Shown: positions 7,232 through 16,966, counted from the stretch's first letter. The stretch is 64,000 bases of DNA from JAHRVQ01 sp047616645 (GCA_047616645.1 JBLHIH010000003.1:17724-81723); one strand, 5' to 3'. Numbers and translations are program-made. Notes: a model not told the origin generated them from the sequence alone.

Positions 7232-10200
7232 ATGATTGAAAGAATATTCATTTTTATCGTTAAATTTAGAGTAGCAGTACTTATACTAGGTTTGCTTGGT
7301 GTTGTAGTCGCGGCAAGTTATTTACCCAAGCTAAACCGTGATACTAGCGCTGACGCATTTATTCCCGATGATAATCCAGCGCTCATCTATCGTGAGCAAG
7401 TAAAAGAAACATTTGGTTTGGCAGATCCTATTGTGATTGCCATTTTTAATGAAACAGGAAGTATATTCACGCCGGAGAACTTGCAGATAATTGAGTCTCT
7501 AACGCTTTCTGTTCAGAACATGAATAACATAGACCCTGATCGTGTCGTCAGTCTAGCGACAGAAAAAAATATTCAAGGCACAAGTGATGGAATGGAGGTT
7601 GAGCGATTTTTTGACAATTATCCCGACACCTTAGAAAAAGCGTTATTGATGCAGAAAAAAATTGAAAACTTTCCTCTATATCAAGGCAGTTTGGTAGCCA
7701 AGGACGGAAGCGCTTCACTTATTGTTGCAGAGGTGTTTGACGAAAAGCTGGCTGAGCAAACCTATCTGAAAGTGATCGCATTGATCCGTCAGACCCAGCT
7801 GCCAGAAGGTGTCACTATTCACGTTGCTGGTGAAGCTGCAGTGACCGGTTATTTAGGTATGTATATAGATTCTGATGCTCAAAGACTAAATCCAATAGCG
7901 GGCTTGATCATCACTATCATTCTGTTTCTCGCCTTTCGAACGTTTGCTGGCGCGTTGATGCCAAATATAATCGTAGCGTCAACTGTTCTGGGTACCATGG
8001 GATTGATGATAGCTGCTGAGGTTTCCTTTTTTGTGATTACCAATGCAATGCCCGTTGTACTCATTGGTATAGCGGTAGCTGATTCTATACATATTTTTTC
8101 TGCTTATTATGAAACGATAAATACCAATCCAGGCACCCGAAATGACAGGGCGGTGATAGGTGCCATGTTAGAAATGGCGAGGCCTATTACCTTAACTTCC
8201 TTGACAACTATTGCGGGATTTCTAGGCTTGTACATTTCATCGGTGCAACCTCCCATGCAATATTTAGGTCTGTTTACGGCACTTGGCGTTGGTCTCGCGT
8301 GGTTGTATTCGATGACAGTCTTACCGGCCTGCATGAGCTTTTTAAAAGTGAAAGAAAATGCTCTTTTTAAGAAGAAATCAGGAAATGACTGGATGGTGGC
8401 TGCTCTTTTACGCCTCGGTCATCTAGTTGTGCGTTACCCTGAGAAAGTGGTCTTGGTAAGTGTAGTTTTGGTGGGAGTAGGCATAGTTGGCGCCTCGAAT
8501 ATAAAAGTCGACGAGAGAAGAATTGATACATTTCATAAAAGCGAAGCGGTATATCGAGCGGACAAAGCGATTAATGAGAAATTCGATGGCACTAGTGTAT
8601 TCGACATTGTGGTTGAAACTGAGGCGCCAGAAGCGCTATTTAGACCTGAATATCTCAAGAAGATTGAAGCGTTTCAAGCCTTCATCGAAAAACAAGATAA
8701 CGTGGGTGGGAGTACCTCTGTTGTTGATTATCTGAAGCAAATTAATAAATCAATCAATGAAGGCAGGGAAGAAGAATATCGCTTAGTTGATGATGAGCTG
8801 TTAAATGCTCAACTATTCCTTTTGTATTCGACATCAGGTGATCCAACAGATTTTGAGGAAGAAATTGATTATGACTATCAGAAGGCAAATATTCGGGTTA
8901 ATTTGACTAGTTCAAGTTATCAAGAGCTAGTACCGCTTGTTGAAAAGTTTAATCATTATATTCTCACAGAGTTTAACGAGCCTGGACTAAGTGCGACTGT
9001 AAGTGGTCGTGCAATGATTACCTACGAGTGGGTTGATGCGGTCGGTTCAAGTCACTTTAAAAGTGTTTTTGTATCCTTAGCCTTGGTACTCATGATGGCG
9101 GCTATTGTATTTAGGTCTTTAACGGCGGGTCTAATGTCACTTGCCCCCGTCGCCGTCTCTATATTATGTGTATATGCGGTCATGGTGAGCCTTGACATAC
9201 ACCTAGGCATTGGAACATCTATGTTTGCTTCTGTAGCGATTGGCCTGGGTGTCGATTTTGCCATACATACCCTAGATAGGATTAGAATCATCTATCGAGA
9301 AGGAGATGGCAACCCTGAACTCATGCTGGATCTTTTTCCTTCAACTGGTCGGGCATTATTTTTCAATTTACTCGCGCTAGCCTTTGGGTTCGGGGTGTTA
9401 GTTACGTCAGATGTGGTTCCTTTGATGAGATTTGGCGGCATTGTTGCATTGTCATTAACAACTTCGTTTTTATGTAGTCTTACATTTTTACCAGCGCTTA
9501 TTCTATGGTTAAAACCTGCCTTTGTTTTTAGGCAGGAAACTAGAATACCCATGCTAAGTGCCTCGTTAAATACAATACTTGCTGTGATTTTGATTTCAGT
9601 GGCTTTGCTGCCTGATCAGAGTTTCGCAGAAGAATTAAGCGGCATCGAAGTAATGAGTAATGTTGCCGCGAGAAATGATGGCGAGCATGTGACGCGCAAC
9701 CTAACAATGAAGTTGATCGATAGAAGAGGTAAGCGTCGTGTTCGCGTGACAAAGAGTTTCAGAAAATATTATAGTGAAGAGAAACGAACCGTTCTTTTTT
9801 ATACTTCACCCTCAAATCTTAAAGATACCGCGTTTCTTACTTGGGACTACAAAGATACCGATATTGATGACGATCAGTGGTTGTACCTACCTGCGGCTAG
9901 AAAGATTAGAAGAATTTCTGCCTCAGACCGGGGTGACTATTTTTTAGGTACCGATTTTAGTTACGAAGATATAAAGAACGAAAACAAGCCAGCGTTGGCT
10001 GATTACACATATAAACACATCGGTAATGAAGTGCTGGATGGGATTGAATTGATTGTGGTTGAAGGTATCCCAGTGAACGATGAGATTGGGAGAGAGTTGG
10101 GTTATGGAAGAATTGAATCCTATGTTGACCCAAAAAACTGGATGATCAGGCAGTCATTATTCTGGGATATACGAGGAAACCCCTTAAAGAAAGTACAGTC

Positions 10201-10363
10201 AAAAGAGATAAGCAAAGTTGATGAAATATGGACAAGTCATAAGATACTTTCTGAAAATTTCAAGACAGGTCACAAGACCGAATTTACTTTTTCAGATATA
10301 GACTACCGATCTGAAGTGAAGGATTCCTGGTTTGAATCTCGTCAACTGCGTCGTGGATTGTAG
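7232..10363 (+). CDS. MMPL/RND-superfamily exporter fused to a LolA-like lipoprotein-sorting domain
   Basis: A 1043-residue chain. Residues 1-765 are an MMPL/RND exporter: one N-terminal TM segment (about 13-30), a large periplasmic loop, a TM bundle (about 215-370), a second TM plus loop, and a second bundle (about 615-765). The intramembrane motif GIAVADSIHIFSAYYE and its repeat GLGVDFAIHTLDRIR are present. Residues about 774-1043 look like a separate secreted protein: an internal Met, a hydrophobic signal-like stretch ending SFAEE, then a LolA-like outer-membrane lipoprotein-sorting domain (PF17131 type; DDDQWLYLPAARKIRRIS, GTDFSYEDI). These two are often separate neighbouring genes; here no stop divides them. 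The 3' end overlaps the next gene by 1 bp. Probable role: moving lipid or hydrophobic cargo to the outer membrane; substrate unknown. Confidence 0.88.
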   Translation: MIERIFIFIVKFRVAVLILGLLGVVVAASYLPKLNRDTSADAFIPDDNPALIYREQVKETFGLADPIVIAIFNETGSIFTPENLQIIESLTLSVQNMNNIDPDRVVSLATEKNIQGTSDGMEVERFFDNYPDTLEKALLMQKKIENFPLYQGSLVAKDGSASLIVAEVFDEKLAEQTYLKVIALIRQTQLPEGVTIHVAGEAAVTGYLGMYIDSDAQRLNPIAGLIITIILFLAFRTFAGALMPNIIVASTVLGTMGLMIAAEVSFFVITNAMPVVLIGIAVADSIHIFSAYYETINTNPGTRNDRAVIGAMLEMARPITLTSLTTIAGFLGLYISSVQPPMQYLGLFTALGVGLAWLYSMTVLPACMSFLKVKENALFKKKSGNDWMVAALLRLGHLVVRYPEKVVLVSVVLVGVGIVGASNIKVDERRIDTFHKSEAVYRADKAINEKFDGTSVFDIVVETEAPEALFRPEYLKKIEAFQAFIEKQDNVGGSTSVVDYLKQINKSINEGREEEYRLVDDELLNAQLFLLYSTSGDPTDFEEEIDYDYQKANIRVNLTSSSYQELVPLVEKFNHYILTEFNEPGLSATVSGRAMITYEWVDAVGSSHFKSVFVSLALVLMMAAIVFRSLTAGLMSLAPVAVSILCVYAVMVSLDIHLGIGTSMFASVAIGLGVDFAIHTLDRIRIIYREGDGNPELMLDLFPSTGRALFFNLLALAFGFGVLVTSDVVPLMRFGGIVALSLTTSFLCSLTFLPALILWLKPAFVFRQETRIPMLSASLNTILAVILISVALLPDQSFAEELSGIEVMSNVAARNDGEHVTRNLTMKLIDRRGKRRVRVTKSFRKYYSEEKRTVLFYTSPSNLKDTAFLTWDYKDTDIDDDQWLYLPAARKIRRISASDRGDYFLGTDFSYEDIKNENKPALADYTYKHIGNEVLDGIELIVVEGIPVNDEIGRELGYGRIESYVDPKNWMIRQSLFWDIRGNPLKKVQSKEISKVDEIWTSHKILSENFKTGHKTEFTFSDIDYRSEVKDSWFESRQLRRGL

Positions 10364-11661
10364 TGTTTTCTAGAGCGACGTTTTTCGTCATCATGCTTCA
10401 ATCCGGACTCGTTGCGGGTCAGGACCTAGACACATCAATGTTGCTTGACCTTGCTCAAACCTGGCATCAAGGAAGTCCACAAGTCACTAAGCTCTCTGGC
10501 ACTTTCGAGTTGTCATCAGGCTTGTCCGATAATATCAGCTTTACAACAATCGGTAGAGGACAGTTCATTGGACCCGACAAACTGGAACCTGGAAATTCTC
10601 GGCAATCCTCAGTATCTCCGGCAACTAAAAGGATCTATCTTAATCCTTCGGCGGAAATAGAGCTTAGAGAGTTGTATTTGGATTTCGATTTTGAGAAAGC
10701 CAGTCTGAGATTGGGAAAGCAGCAGGTAGTGTGGGGGCAGGCAGATGGATTGAAATTGCTTGATCTAATAAATCCTCAGGATTTTCGAGAGTTTATTCTT
10801 GATGATTTTAATCATTCCCGTATCCCTCTATGGATGTTCAATCTAGCGTTGTATTTTGATATTGGCGATCTCCAAGTTCTCTGGATCCCAGATACTACAA
10901 TGCATAGCCTTCCGGAAAAAGGTGCACTTTTTGAAATTACCGCCCCCTTTCAAACATTGCCTCAGGGGACACCGATCGAATTTAAGGAAATTGATCGACC
11001 CGATAATCTATTCAAAGATAGTGATGTAGGGCTGAGGTTGTCGAAGTTTATTGCGGGTTGGGATCTAACGCTACACTATCTGTATCATTTTGATGATTTT
11101 CCAGTAATGCGATCATCTTTAACAGAAAAAGGAATTCGATTTAGTCCTGCTTATGAACGCACACATACTGTTGGTGCTTCTGCAAGCAATGCTTTCGGTG
11201 ATATTATTTTCAGAAGTGAAGTTGTACTGAATAGCGATAAATATTTTAATACAGGGCTTTCGACAATAAACCCTGCAGTGAACGACGGCGTAAGTCGGAG
11301 CCGAGAATTTGGCTATGTATTTGGATTTGATTGGACGGGACTGAGGGATACTTTTATTAGTTTTCAGATGTTTCAATCAAGAATGTTGGACGACAAGGAT
11401 GCATTAAGGCGCAAGATAGAAACGAGTTTTACATTATTGCTTCGAAGGAATTTTTTAAACGAAAGTATTCAACTAGAAACTTTGTGGATTTTCAATCAAG
11501 AAGATAAAGATAATCTATTACGACTTAAAGGTCGATTTGAAACGTCATCTAATACATCGATTACACTTTTTGTGGATATATTTAATGGAGAAAGTGATGA
11601 ATTGTTCGGACAATTTGATAGTAGAGATCAAGTCGGCATTAAGTTGAGCTATGGTTTGTAA
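10363..11661 (+). CDS. DUF1302-like outer-membrane beta-barrel protein
   Basis: A 432-residue protein starting at GTG 10363, whose first base is the last base of the preceding TAG. Residues 1-19 form a signal peptide (cleavage near VAG-Q). The central block SLRLGKQQVVWGQADGLKLL followed by INPQDFREFIL and SRIPLWMFNL is the signature of the DUF1302 family. The rest alternates in beta-strand fashion and ends in an aromatic-poor YGL. DUF1302 proteins are predicted outer-membrane barrels found beside MMPL and LolA-like genes, as here, so it is probably the outer-membrane partner of the exporter. Confidence 0.82.
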   Translation: MFSRATFFVIMLQSGLVAGQDLDTSMLLDLAQTWHQGSPQVTKLSGTFELSSGLSDNISFTTIGRGQFIGPDKLEPGNSRQSSVSPATKRIYLNPSAEIELRELYLDFDFEKASLRLGKQQVVWGQADGLKLLDLINPQDFREFILDDFNHSRIPLWMFNLALYFDIGDLQVLWIPDTTMHSLPEKGALFEITAPFQTLPQGTPIEFKEIDRPDNLFKDSDVGLRLSKFIAGWDLTLHYLYHFDDFPVMRSSLTEKGIRFSPAYERTHTVGASASNAFGDIIFRSEVVLNSDKYFNTGLSTINPAVNDGVSRSREFGYVFGFDWTGLRDTFISFQMFQSRMLDDKDALRRKIETSFTLLLRRNFLNESIQLETLWIFNQEDKDNLLRLKGRFETSSNTSITLFVDIFNGESDELFGQFDSRDQVGIKLSYGL

Positions 11662-11669
11662 GGACGCTT

Positions 11670-13016
11670 TTAGCGCCTCCCCAATAAGTGTAAAGCCCCA
11701 ATGCCAATAACAAAGGTAGAAATATAGACAAGGCAAATTGTCATCAGATCGTAACTAGGCAGTATAGGTGCCATCAACATTAAAATGTGAGCACTCAATA
11801 CTAAGATTGCGATATTGAAGAAGGCTAGTTCCTTAGCTACAGGTGTGCTCAAATTTGGATCCATGATTCTAAGCAGAAGTAATCCGCTTCCTGTAGATCC
11901 GCAGCAACAGCCATATGCGGTGAGCGCTCTTTCGGGACCAAAGGATCGAAGCTTTTTCCCAAAGCCAAAGCATAAGGCAGCCGTTGCTGCAGCAGCACTT
12001 ATTGCAACGAGTAGTATCGGCACAGCGAATTCACTTAAAAAGGCAAATCCAACACTCATCAAAGTACCAACAACCATCAAGTCAACTGATGATCCTGTTA
12101 TTCTTCTTTGGGTTTCATTGTCGATTAGATGCCCGTATCCTGCCTTGTCCATAATCGATCTCATGATGAGGCAAATTATAAGACCGTGAATAAAGAAAAG
12201 GTTATGGCTAAATATGATGCCAAAATTGATGCCGTTTATAGGGTGGGCGCTAACAATAGGGTTAAGGAGCTGAAGATACTGATCCGTAATGAGATAGGCC
12301 AATCCCAATATGGCGATATGATAAGCAAGGGTATCAACATTCGCTGGATGGGTAATTTGTTTGCCGCTAGAAAGATGAGTTTGCATAATGCCCTTTAGAA
12401 ATTCGTCATCTATTCTTGCTGCTTGATTATGATTTAGGCCTAATCGTATTGATCGACGTGCGATAGGCACTCCAACAACAAAGGCAACAAAAAAACCAAT
12501 TGAGGCGTATACCAAACCAAAGTCGATAGCATGGGCGATCCCCATTTGGGTCTCCCATATATTACCTAACGCTAAGGCCTGACCGGGACCTTGGGTAAAA
12601 CCATGGGTAACAATGATTCCGAGGAAGTAGGATAGTTGTCCGCCGCTTACTTCGTTGTAAATAAGAATGGCTGCAAGGCCCACCATTGCCTGTAATGCCA
12701 AACTCATGACCCAAATAATAGATAGCCACAATCCGCCTGGCACAACTTTAGTTTCACTGCTTTTTTCTGATCCGGTTAATACCAGTGACATAAAGCTCAA
12801 GGTGAAAAAATGAAAAGCAAAGGCGGTAAAGTCGGTGTTTTGTAGTCCCAAACTCAGTCCAGAAGAAATTAAGACGAAACCCAATACACCACCAATTAGG
12901 CTTGCAGGGACTAAGTTAGTTTGTAAGAAGTTGATTTTAGCTCTTAAAATCGTGCCAAAAAGAATCATAGAAACAAGAAAAGCAAAGGCGATAACGCCGG
13001 GGAAGGTGGATTCCAT
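11670..13016 (-). CDS. GltS-type sodium:glutamate symporter family protein
   Basis: A 448-residue inner-membrane protein with about ten or more TM segments. Two pseudo-repeats typical of the ESS/GltS family are visible: GIIVTHGFTQGPGQALALG in the first half and AYGCCCGSTGSGLLLLRIMDP in the second; the latter is the re-entrant glycine-rich loop. Family members import glutamate with Na+. The Cys-rich loop and the long central segment are unlike E. coli GltS, so another carboxylate is possible. It is convergent with the DUF1302 gene, with 8 bp between the stops. Confidence 0.82.
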   Translation of the reverse strand: MESTFPGVIAFAFLVSMILFGTILRAKINFLQTNLVPASLIGGVLGFVLISSGLSLGLQNTDFTAFAFHFFTLSFMSLVLTGSEKSSETKVVPGGLWLSIIWVMSLALQAMVGLAAILIYNEVSGGQLSYFLGIIVTHGFTQGPGQALALGNIWETQMGIAHAIDFGLVYASIGFFVAFVVGVPIARRSIRLGLNHNQAARIDDEFLKGIMQTHLSSGKQITHPANVDTLAYHIAILGLAYLITDQYLQLLNPIVSAHPINGINFGIIFSHNLFFIHGLIICLIMRSIMDKAGYGHLIDNETQRRITGSSVDLMVVGTLMSVGFAFLSEFAVPILLVAISAAAATAALCFGFGKKLRSFGPERALTAYGCCCGSTGSGLLLLRIMDPNLSTPVAKELAFFNIAILVLSAHILMLMAPILPSYDLMTICLVYISTFVIGIGALHLLGRR

Positions 13017-13449
13017 ATTTCTTATCCCATATACACTCGCTATTATTATCTAGACCATACATCAGGGAAGGCAGATAGTCATCAATGTTAAGAGCCTTAA
13101 GGTTCATCGAGATTGAGGAGGCTGGGCTTTCTGTCTTATTCCGGCTGTGATTGTGTCGTTTATATCAATGGCAACAGCGCCGACGGTACTGAATTTCTCA
13201 TCAGTTGTTAACCAATTTTCTAACAGTGAAATTTTATTTTCCCCTGTATTTTTTGCCATTACTTGTAGCAAAGTTCGATATCAATGTAGTGGATTTTAAC
13301 TGGCGCAAGGCCTCGTACAATACTGCGACCACCTCGAGGCTGTTCAAAAAGATCGGCCGCTATGATGCTGTTTTGAAAGACTTTCGAATTCTTAGATATG
13401 ACCATCCTCAGACCTGCTTTTTTAGCGGATTGCGTATCATCGCTGCCGC
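13017..13449. other. Intergenic stretch without a recognisable gene
   Basis: No frame here has convincing family features or a ribosome site. Several short frames exist on both strands, but their translations look random. The 5' part holds the GltS-type gene's promoter region on the minus strand. The stretch leads into a decayed permease fragment and is probably part of the same degraded gene region. Confidence 0.5.
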
Positions 13450-13461
13450 GAGTTTGGATTT

Positions 13462-13667
13462 CGAAATGCAAGGTATGTAGCTGAAAACTTAAAAGATCTG
13501 TTGGTGGGGAAAATCCTTTGGGTAACCTTCGATTCCTTAATACCGATAGCACTAGTTTATACAGTGGTATTGCTATTTTGGTATTTGCCTCATTAATAAT
13601 TCCAGCGTTGGCCACGCGAAAATTAAGGGGGAAGCATCGCTTGTTTATCGATTATGGTCTTTGTTAA
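13462..13667 (+). pseudogene. Decayed fragment resembling an ABC-3 family metal permease (ZnuB-like)
   Basis: Two adjacent forward frames give hydrophobic pieces that fit one permease. The first reads AENLKDLLVGKILWV and runs to a stop at 13594. The second, shifted, contains LVFASLIIPALATRKLRGK and ends at 13667. The order (a KDLLVGxILW loop, TM helix, then a VFxxLIIPALxA helix) is that of ABC-3 zinc/manganese permeases. No start, upstream half or partner ATPase gene is visible. The family assignment is from recall of the motif pattern and is tentative. Confidence 0.4.
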
Positions 13668-13708
13668 TATTAAACAGTGAAGCCCTGAATTAGTTGCGGG
13701 TCCAAATC

Positions 13709-14542
13709 CTAATTGTTCGGCAAGGCTTGGGAATCTATGCTTTCTATCATCTCGATGAGGGGTCTTATAATTTCTTGATATGATCCTGTTGCTACAGTTG
13801 TTTCGTAAGCATTTCTTAATTTTCTTACCAAAATAGGATCTGAGTTTTTATTCATTGCTATCCACAAAGTCGTTGATAATTCGGGTATGGCGACGGCGGA
13901 TGCGAAATAGTTAACATCAAAATTTCCACGTATTGCTGCTGGTCCGATTGCATATTCGATAAACGGAAACAGGTCGAATCTGTCGCGTTCCAAGAGCAAC
14001 ATATATCGATTATTATCTTTGACTTCAACCAGATTAGGAAAGCCTTTGGCTTTCAGATATTCATTAGGAACAGTGGCATTTCGAGTTCCAATGCGAAATT
14101 TTTTCGCCTCCTCGAGAGAGCGTGGTAGTCTTTTAAGGTCTGATCTCTTCCCGTAAAGAAATAATCGTACAGGAATTATTTCACCAATCCAATGATAAAG
14201 AGGATCTCTCGTTTTTGTTCTGCTCATCGAAAATGCCATTACGTCATTTTTTTGATTGATGGTCCGGACTAATCTGGCCCAGGGAACTAGGATGATTTCG
14301 TATGGCAATCCTGATTCTTCCATAACGGCGCGAACAAGGCGAGTTGCGTATCCAAGGACTAGTTCATCATCTTTACCGCTAGCAGTGTAGTTTAAGGGGT
14401 AAAGTTGTTCTGTCAGTATTAGAAGCTTTTTGTTGTTGGAGGGCTTGGCATCAGCAGCGTAGCTTGAAAAAGGAAATGCTAAAATAAAAATAGGAATTAG
14501 ATAGTGAAATTTATACCGAAAATCCACCTTAAACTTGTTCAT
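13709..14542 (-). CDS. Periplasmic solute-binding protein, family 3 (PBPb fold)
   Basis: A 277-residue secreted protein with a signal peptide of about 30 residues (IFILAFPFSSYAAD). The mature part follows the extracellular solute-binding family 3 pattern: GYATRLVRAVMEESGLPYEI, then VPWARL, RTKTRDPLYHWIGEI, and a hinge-crossing second lobe (LLLERDRFDLFPF). Many short orphan members of this type in gammaproteobacteria have no permease nearby, which is also true here. The ligand is unknown (amino-acid-like by family). A permease-linked or signalling role cannot be separated on sequence. Confidence 0.8.
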   Translation of the reverse strand: MNKFKVDFRYKFHYLIPIFILAFPFSSYAADAKPSNNKKLLILTEQLYPLNYTASGKDDELVLGYATRLVRAVMEESGLPYEIILVPWARLVRTINQKNDVMAFSMSRTKTRDPLYHWIGEIIPVRLFLYGKRSDLKRLPRSLEEAKKFRIGTRNATVPNEYLKAKGFPNLVEVKDNNRYMLLLERDRFDLFPFIEYAIGPAAIRGNFDVNYFASAVAIPELSTTLWIAMNKNSDPILVRKLRNAYETTVATGSYQEIIRPLIEMIESIDSQALPNN

Positions 14543-14614
14543 AGGACTCTGGTTCTAATTAATGAGTTTATCGTCATTAGGTTAGCATGAAGCATCTTTT
14601 TAAGTCAGTGTTTT

Positions 14615-15862
14615 CTATGGCCCTTCTGCCGTCACTAATAGCCTATCCAAACCATGAAAATGGTAGCGATCGGCATATCTTGGCTTCTGTGCGATTTTCA
14701 ATCTTGGTAATCTTTCGAAAAGTACTTTTAATGCGGTTTCAATTTCAAGACGGGCTAGCGGCGCGCCAACACAAAAGTGGATACCTGCGCCAAAGCTTAA
14801 ATGCCCTGTCCCACCTCGCTTGGGGTCGAATGTATGCGGGTTTTCAAATTTCATCTCATCCCTATTTGCTGCGGCAAGAAGTAGGCCCACGACATCTCCT
14901 TTTTTCAAATCTTGATTATCATAGGAGAAATCTTCCAGCACATAACGGGTGAACATGTGTAATGGCGGGTCGTAGCGTAAACATTCTTCACTTAATGATT
15001 TCACATTTTCTGGACTCGATGTCCAGTGATCAATATCAACCTGATTTTCTAAAATGACTTTTACACTATTACCTATGGCGTGGACAGTGGCTTCATGCCC
15101 CGCGTTTAACAAGAGAATGCAAGTTGCCACGAGTTCGTCTTCGGATATTTGATCATCTTCTTCTTTGACCCGAATGAGTTTAGTTAATAAATCTTCGTCT
15201 GATCTAATTTTTTTGAATTCAATTTGGTCTTTGATGAAACGCTCAAAATGCATGGTAGCTTCATTCGCAATTTTTTCTACTTCCTCATTATTACCATGTT
15301 CATAAATGGCGACCATCTTGTGTGACCACGCCAAGAGTTGGTTGGCCATCGCTGTCGGTATGCCTAAAACTTCACAAATCACGATGACAGGAATTACTTC
15401 AGCATAATGTTGAATAAGATCAAACTCGTTTTCATTCTCTTGGTTTATAACTTGTCCCATAATTTTGTCTATCAAACCATGAGCGAGATTAGATATACGT
15501 GGTGCTAAGGTTTTTACTTGTCTTGAAACAAACGCGCGATTCACTAAACGTCTTAGTCTCGTATGATGTGGTGGTTCCATTTCTAATAGTGAATTTTGAT
15601 CAAACTTTGTAAGGTAGGGACACCTAAGATCACGTTCGCTTTCAACTCTTGGGTCAGTTTGCCTACCCAGTCGTCGATCTCTTAATAAGTCATTAACCTG
15701 TTTATATCCTGCAAAACAGGTATGGCCATATTCTTCCCAGTAAATGCCTGCCCCAGGACTTTTTTTACCAGGACTTTTTTTACCAGAGCGGCGCATCTCA
15801 ACATAGCTTGGGTAAGGATTTTGAAAAAAAGCTGGGTCAGAGGGATCTTGCTGAAAGTGCAT
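14615..15862 (-). CDS. Cytochrome P450
   Basis: A 415-residue soluble bacterial P450. Visible motifs: I-helix LLNAGHEATVHAIGN (the A-G-x-E/D-x-T oxygen-activation signature, with Glu), K-helix E-C-L-R, and the heme loop FGAGIHFCVGAPLAR with the thiolate ligand C364. It needs a ferredoxin and reductase from elsewhere; none is adjacent. Its ATG overlaps the stop of the upstream GST gene by 1 bp, so the two are translationally coupled and may act on the same hydrophobic substrate. Near the N-terminus a 15-bp in-frame duplication gives GKKSP twice. Confidence 0.95.
   Translation of the reverse strand: MHFQQDPSDPAFFQNPYPSYVEMRRSGKKSPGKKSPGAGIYWEEYGHTCFAGYKQVNDLLRDRRLGRQTDPRVESERDLRCPYLTKFDQNSLLEMEPPHHTRLRRLVNRAFVSRQVKTLAPRISNLAHGLIDKIMGQVINQENENEFDLIQHYAEVIPVIVICEVLGIPTAMANQLLAWSHKMVAIYEHGNNEEVEKIANEATMHFERFIKDQIEFKKIRSDEDLLTKLIRVKEEDDQISEDELVATCILLLNAGHEATVHAIGNSVKVILENQVDIDHWTSSPENVKSLSEECLRYDPPLHMFTRYVLEDFSYDNQDLKKGDVVGLLLAAANRDEMKFENPHTFDPKRGGTGHLSFGAGIHFCVGAPLARLEIETALKVLFERLPRLKIAQKPRYADRYHFHGLDRLLVTAEGP
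15753..15782. repeat. 15-bp in-frame tandem duplication inside the P450 gene
   Basis: CCAGGACTTTTTTTA occurs at 15753-15767 and again at 15768-15782, on the minus strand coding a doubled Gly-Lys-Lys-Ser-Pro near P450 residues 28-37. The length keeps the frame. The copies are identical, so this is a recent slippage or an expandable tract. Confidence 0.95.
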
Positions 15863-16464
15863 TAAGGCTGAGCGCTCGGTCGTTGTTTAAAGTCTTCATA
15901 CCATCGTTGAAGGTTTGAGTATTCCTTGCCGATATCAAGCTCACAAAGCTCTGCAAAGAAGAGAGCGGAAAACAGTGTGCAATCGACAATGCTTACCTTT
16001 GAGCCCATGACGAAAACTTGGTCGCCTATGAGTTTGTTGATTCTCTTTAAAGCATCTGGCAAATGATTAAGTTCAGTTTCAGCTACAGCAGGGTTTGCGG
16101 GAAATCCTAAGGGAGAGTTTGTGGCGTGAACAATGCGTATTACTCTGAGTAATATTTCGTGCTCAACTTGTCTTTCAACTTCTCTGACATTTGCGCGTTC
16201 CAAAGGGTTGGAACCAATCATATTTGGGTTTGGATAGAGTTCTTCAAGATACTCAATGATGGTCAAGCTCTCAGTAAGATAATCACCATTATCCAATTCT
16301 AATACCGGTAAGGTACCCGTTGGGTTTCGTTGTAAATGCGTTTCTGATTTTTGCTCGTCTGTTCTGATATTGACCAGTATTTGTTCAATATCAATGCCTT
16401 TTTCAGCAATGTAAGCGCGCACCTTCGTGGGATTGGGTGCATACGGGAAGTAGTAGAGTTTCAT
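15862..16464 (-). CDS. Glutathione S-transferase family protein
   Basis: A 200-residue cytoplasmic protein. The N-terminal thioredoxin-like domain starts KLYYFPYAPNPTKVRAYIAE and includes NPTGTLPVLEL with the cis-Pro and LTESLTIIEYLEELYP with the Glu-Ser pair that holds the glutathione gamma-glutamyl group. An all-helical C-terminal domain follows (SIVDCTLFSALFFAEL, N-capping S-x-x-D). GSTs conjugate or isomerise electrophiles. It is the first gene of a two-gene unit with the P450, with a 1-bp overlap. Confidence 0.93.
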   Translation of the reverse strand: MKLYYFPYAPNPTKVRAYIAEKGIDIEQILVNIRTDEQKSETHLQRNPTGTLPVLELDNGDYLTESLTIIEYLEELYPNPNMIGSNPLERANVREVERQVEHEILLRVIRIVHATNSPLGFPANPAVAETELNHLPDALKRINKLIGDQVFVMGSKVSIVDCTLFSALFFAELCELDIGKEYSNLQRWYEDFKQRPSAQP

Positions 16465-16501
16465 CTTTGCCCCTTTTGATTAGCTGATGTTTGCTCAAAA
16501 T

Positions 16502-16966
16502 TCACGGTGCCTTAAAAACATGGCCGATCATTTTGCTGCCTTCAAAAACTGCTTTATCCATTACGTTTATGTCGTCGACAAAAACGAAGTCAAAGATTTC
16601 ATTGTGGTTACTGTCTTGATGAAGCATAACAATAAACAACTCATCTTTTTCTATCCCTTTGTGTACTTTGATCTTTACGTCTTTGTTGCCCCCGGCTTTT
16701 ACAAAGCTTGATGCAACATATTTATCTCCGTTAGGGGCGCCATTTTCGAATGGGTGCATAACCAACCAGCCATTTCCAGAGATGTGGACCTCTTTAAAGG
16801 TTAAGGTGGAATCTTGGCGCTGTACGCCCGTTGTGATGATCCAGTTTTCATCGCCGTTGCCCATAGACATTTTGGTGCTTGGCTCTGCGGATACTGCAGA
16901 TTGAGCAATAAAGAATGGCAAGAGAACAAAGCATACTTGCTGTAAGCGCGTTTTTGGGAAATACAT
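16502..16966 (-). CDS. Small secreted protein, DUF7282-like
   Basis: A 154-residue protein when started at ATG 16966, giving a clean signal peptide (VCFVLLPFFIAQSAVSAE). The frame stays open upstream to 17059, but that extension runs into the tandem-repeat region and would bury the signal peptide. The mature part holds GNGWLVMHPFENGAPNG, FVKAGGNKDVKIKVH, FIVMLHQDSNHNEIFDF and AVFEGSKMIGHVF, a single beta-sandwich-like domain resembling DUF7282 domains of extracellular proteins. I infer a periplasmic or surface role; function unknown. Confidence 0.65.
   Translation of the reverse strand: MYFPKTRLQQVCFVLLPFFIAQSAVSAEPSTKMSMGNGDENWIITTGVQRQDSTLTFKEVHISGNGWLVMHPFENGAPNGDKYVASSFVKAGGNKDVKIKVHKGIEKDELFIVMLHQDSNHNEIFDFVFVDDINVMDKAVFEGSKMIGHVFKAP

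Noticed and set aside
11815..12398. Plus-strand frames opposite the GltS-type gene
   Set aside because: They are antisense shadows of a clear transporter gene with full family motifs.
13205..13480. 91-codon plus-strand frame
   Set aside because: Random-looking product, no ribosome site, overlaps the decayed region in another frame.
13259..13615. 118-codon minus-strand frame
   Set aside because: The product has no family features and lies opposite the metal-permease relic on the plus strand.
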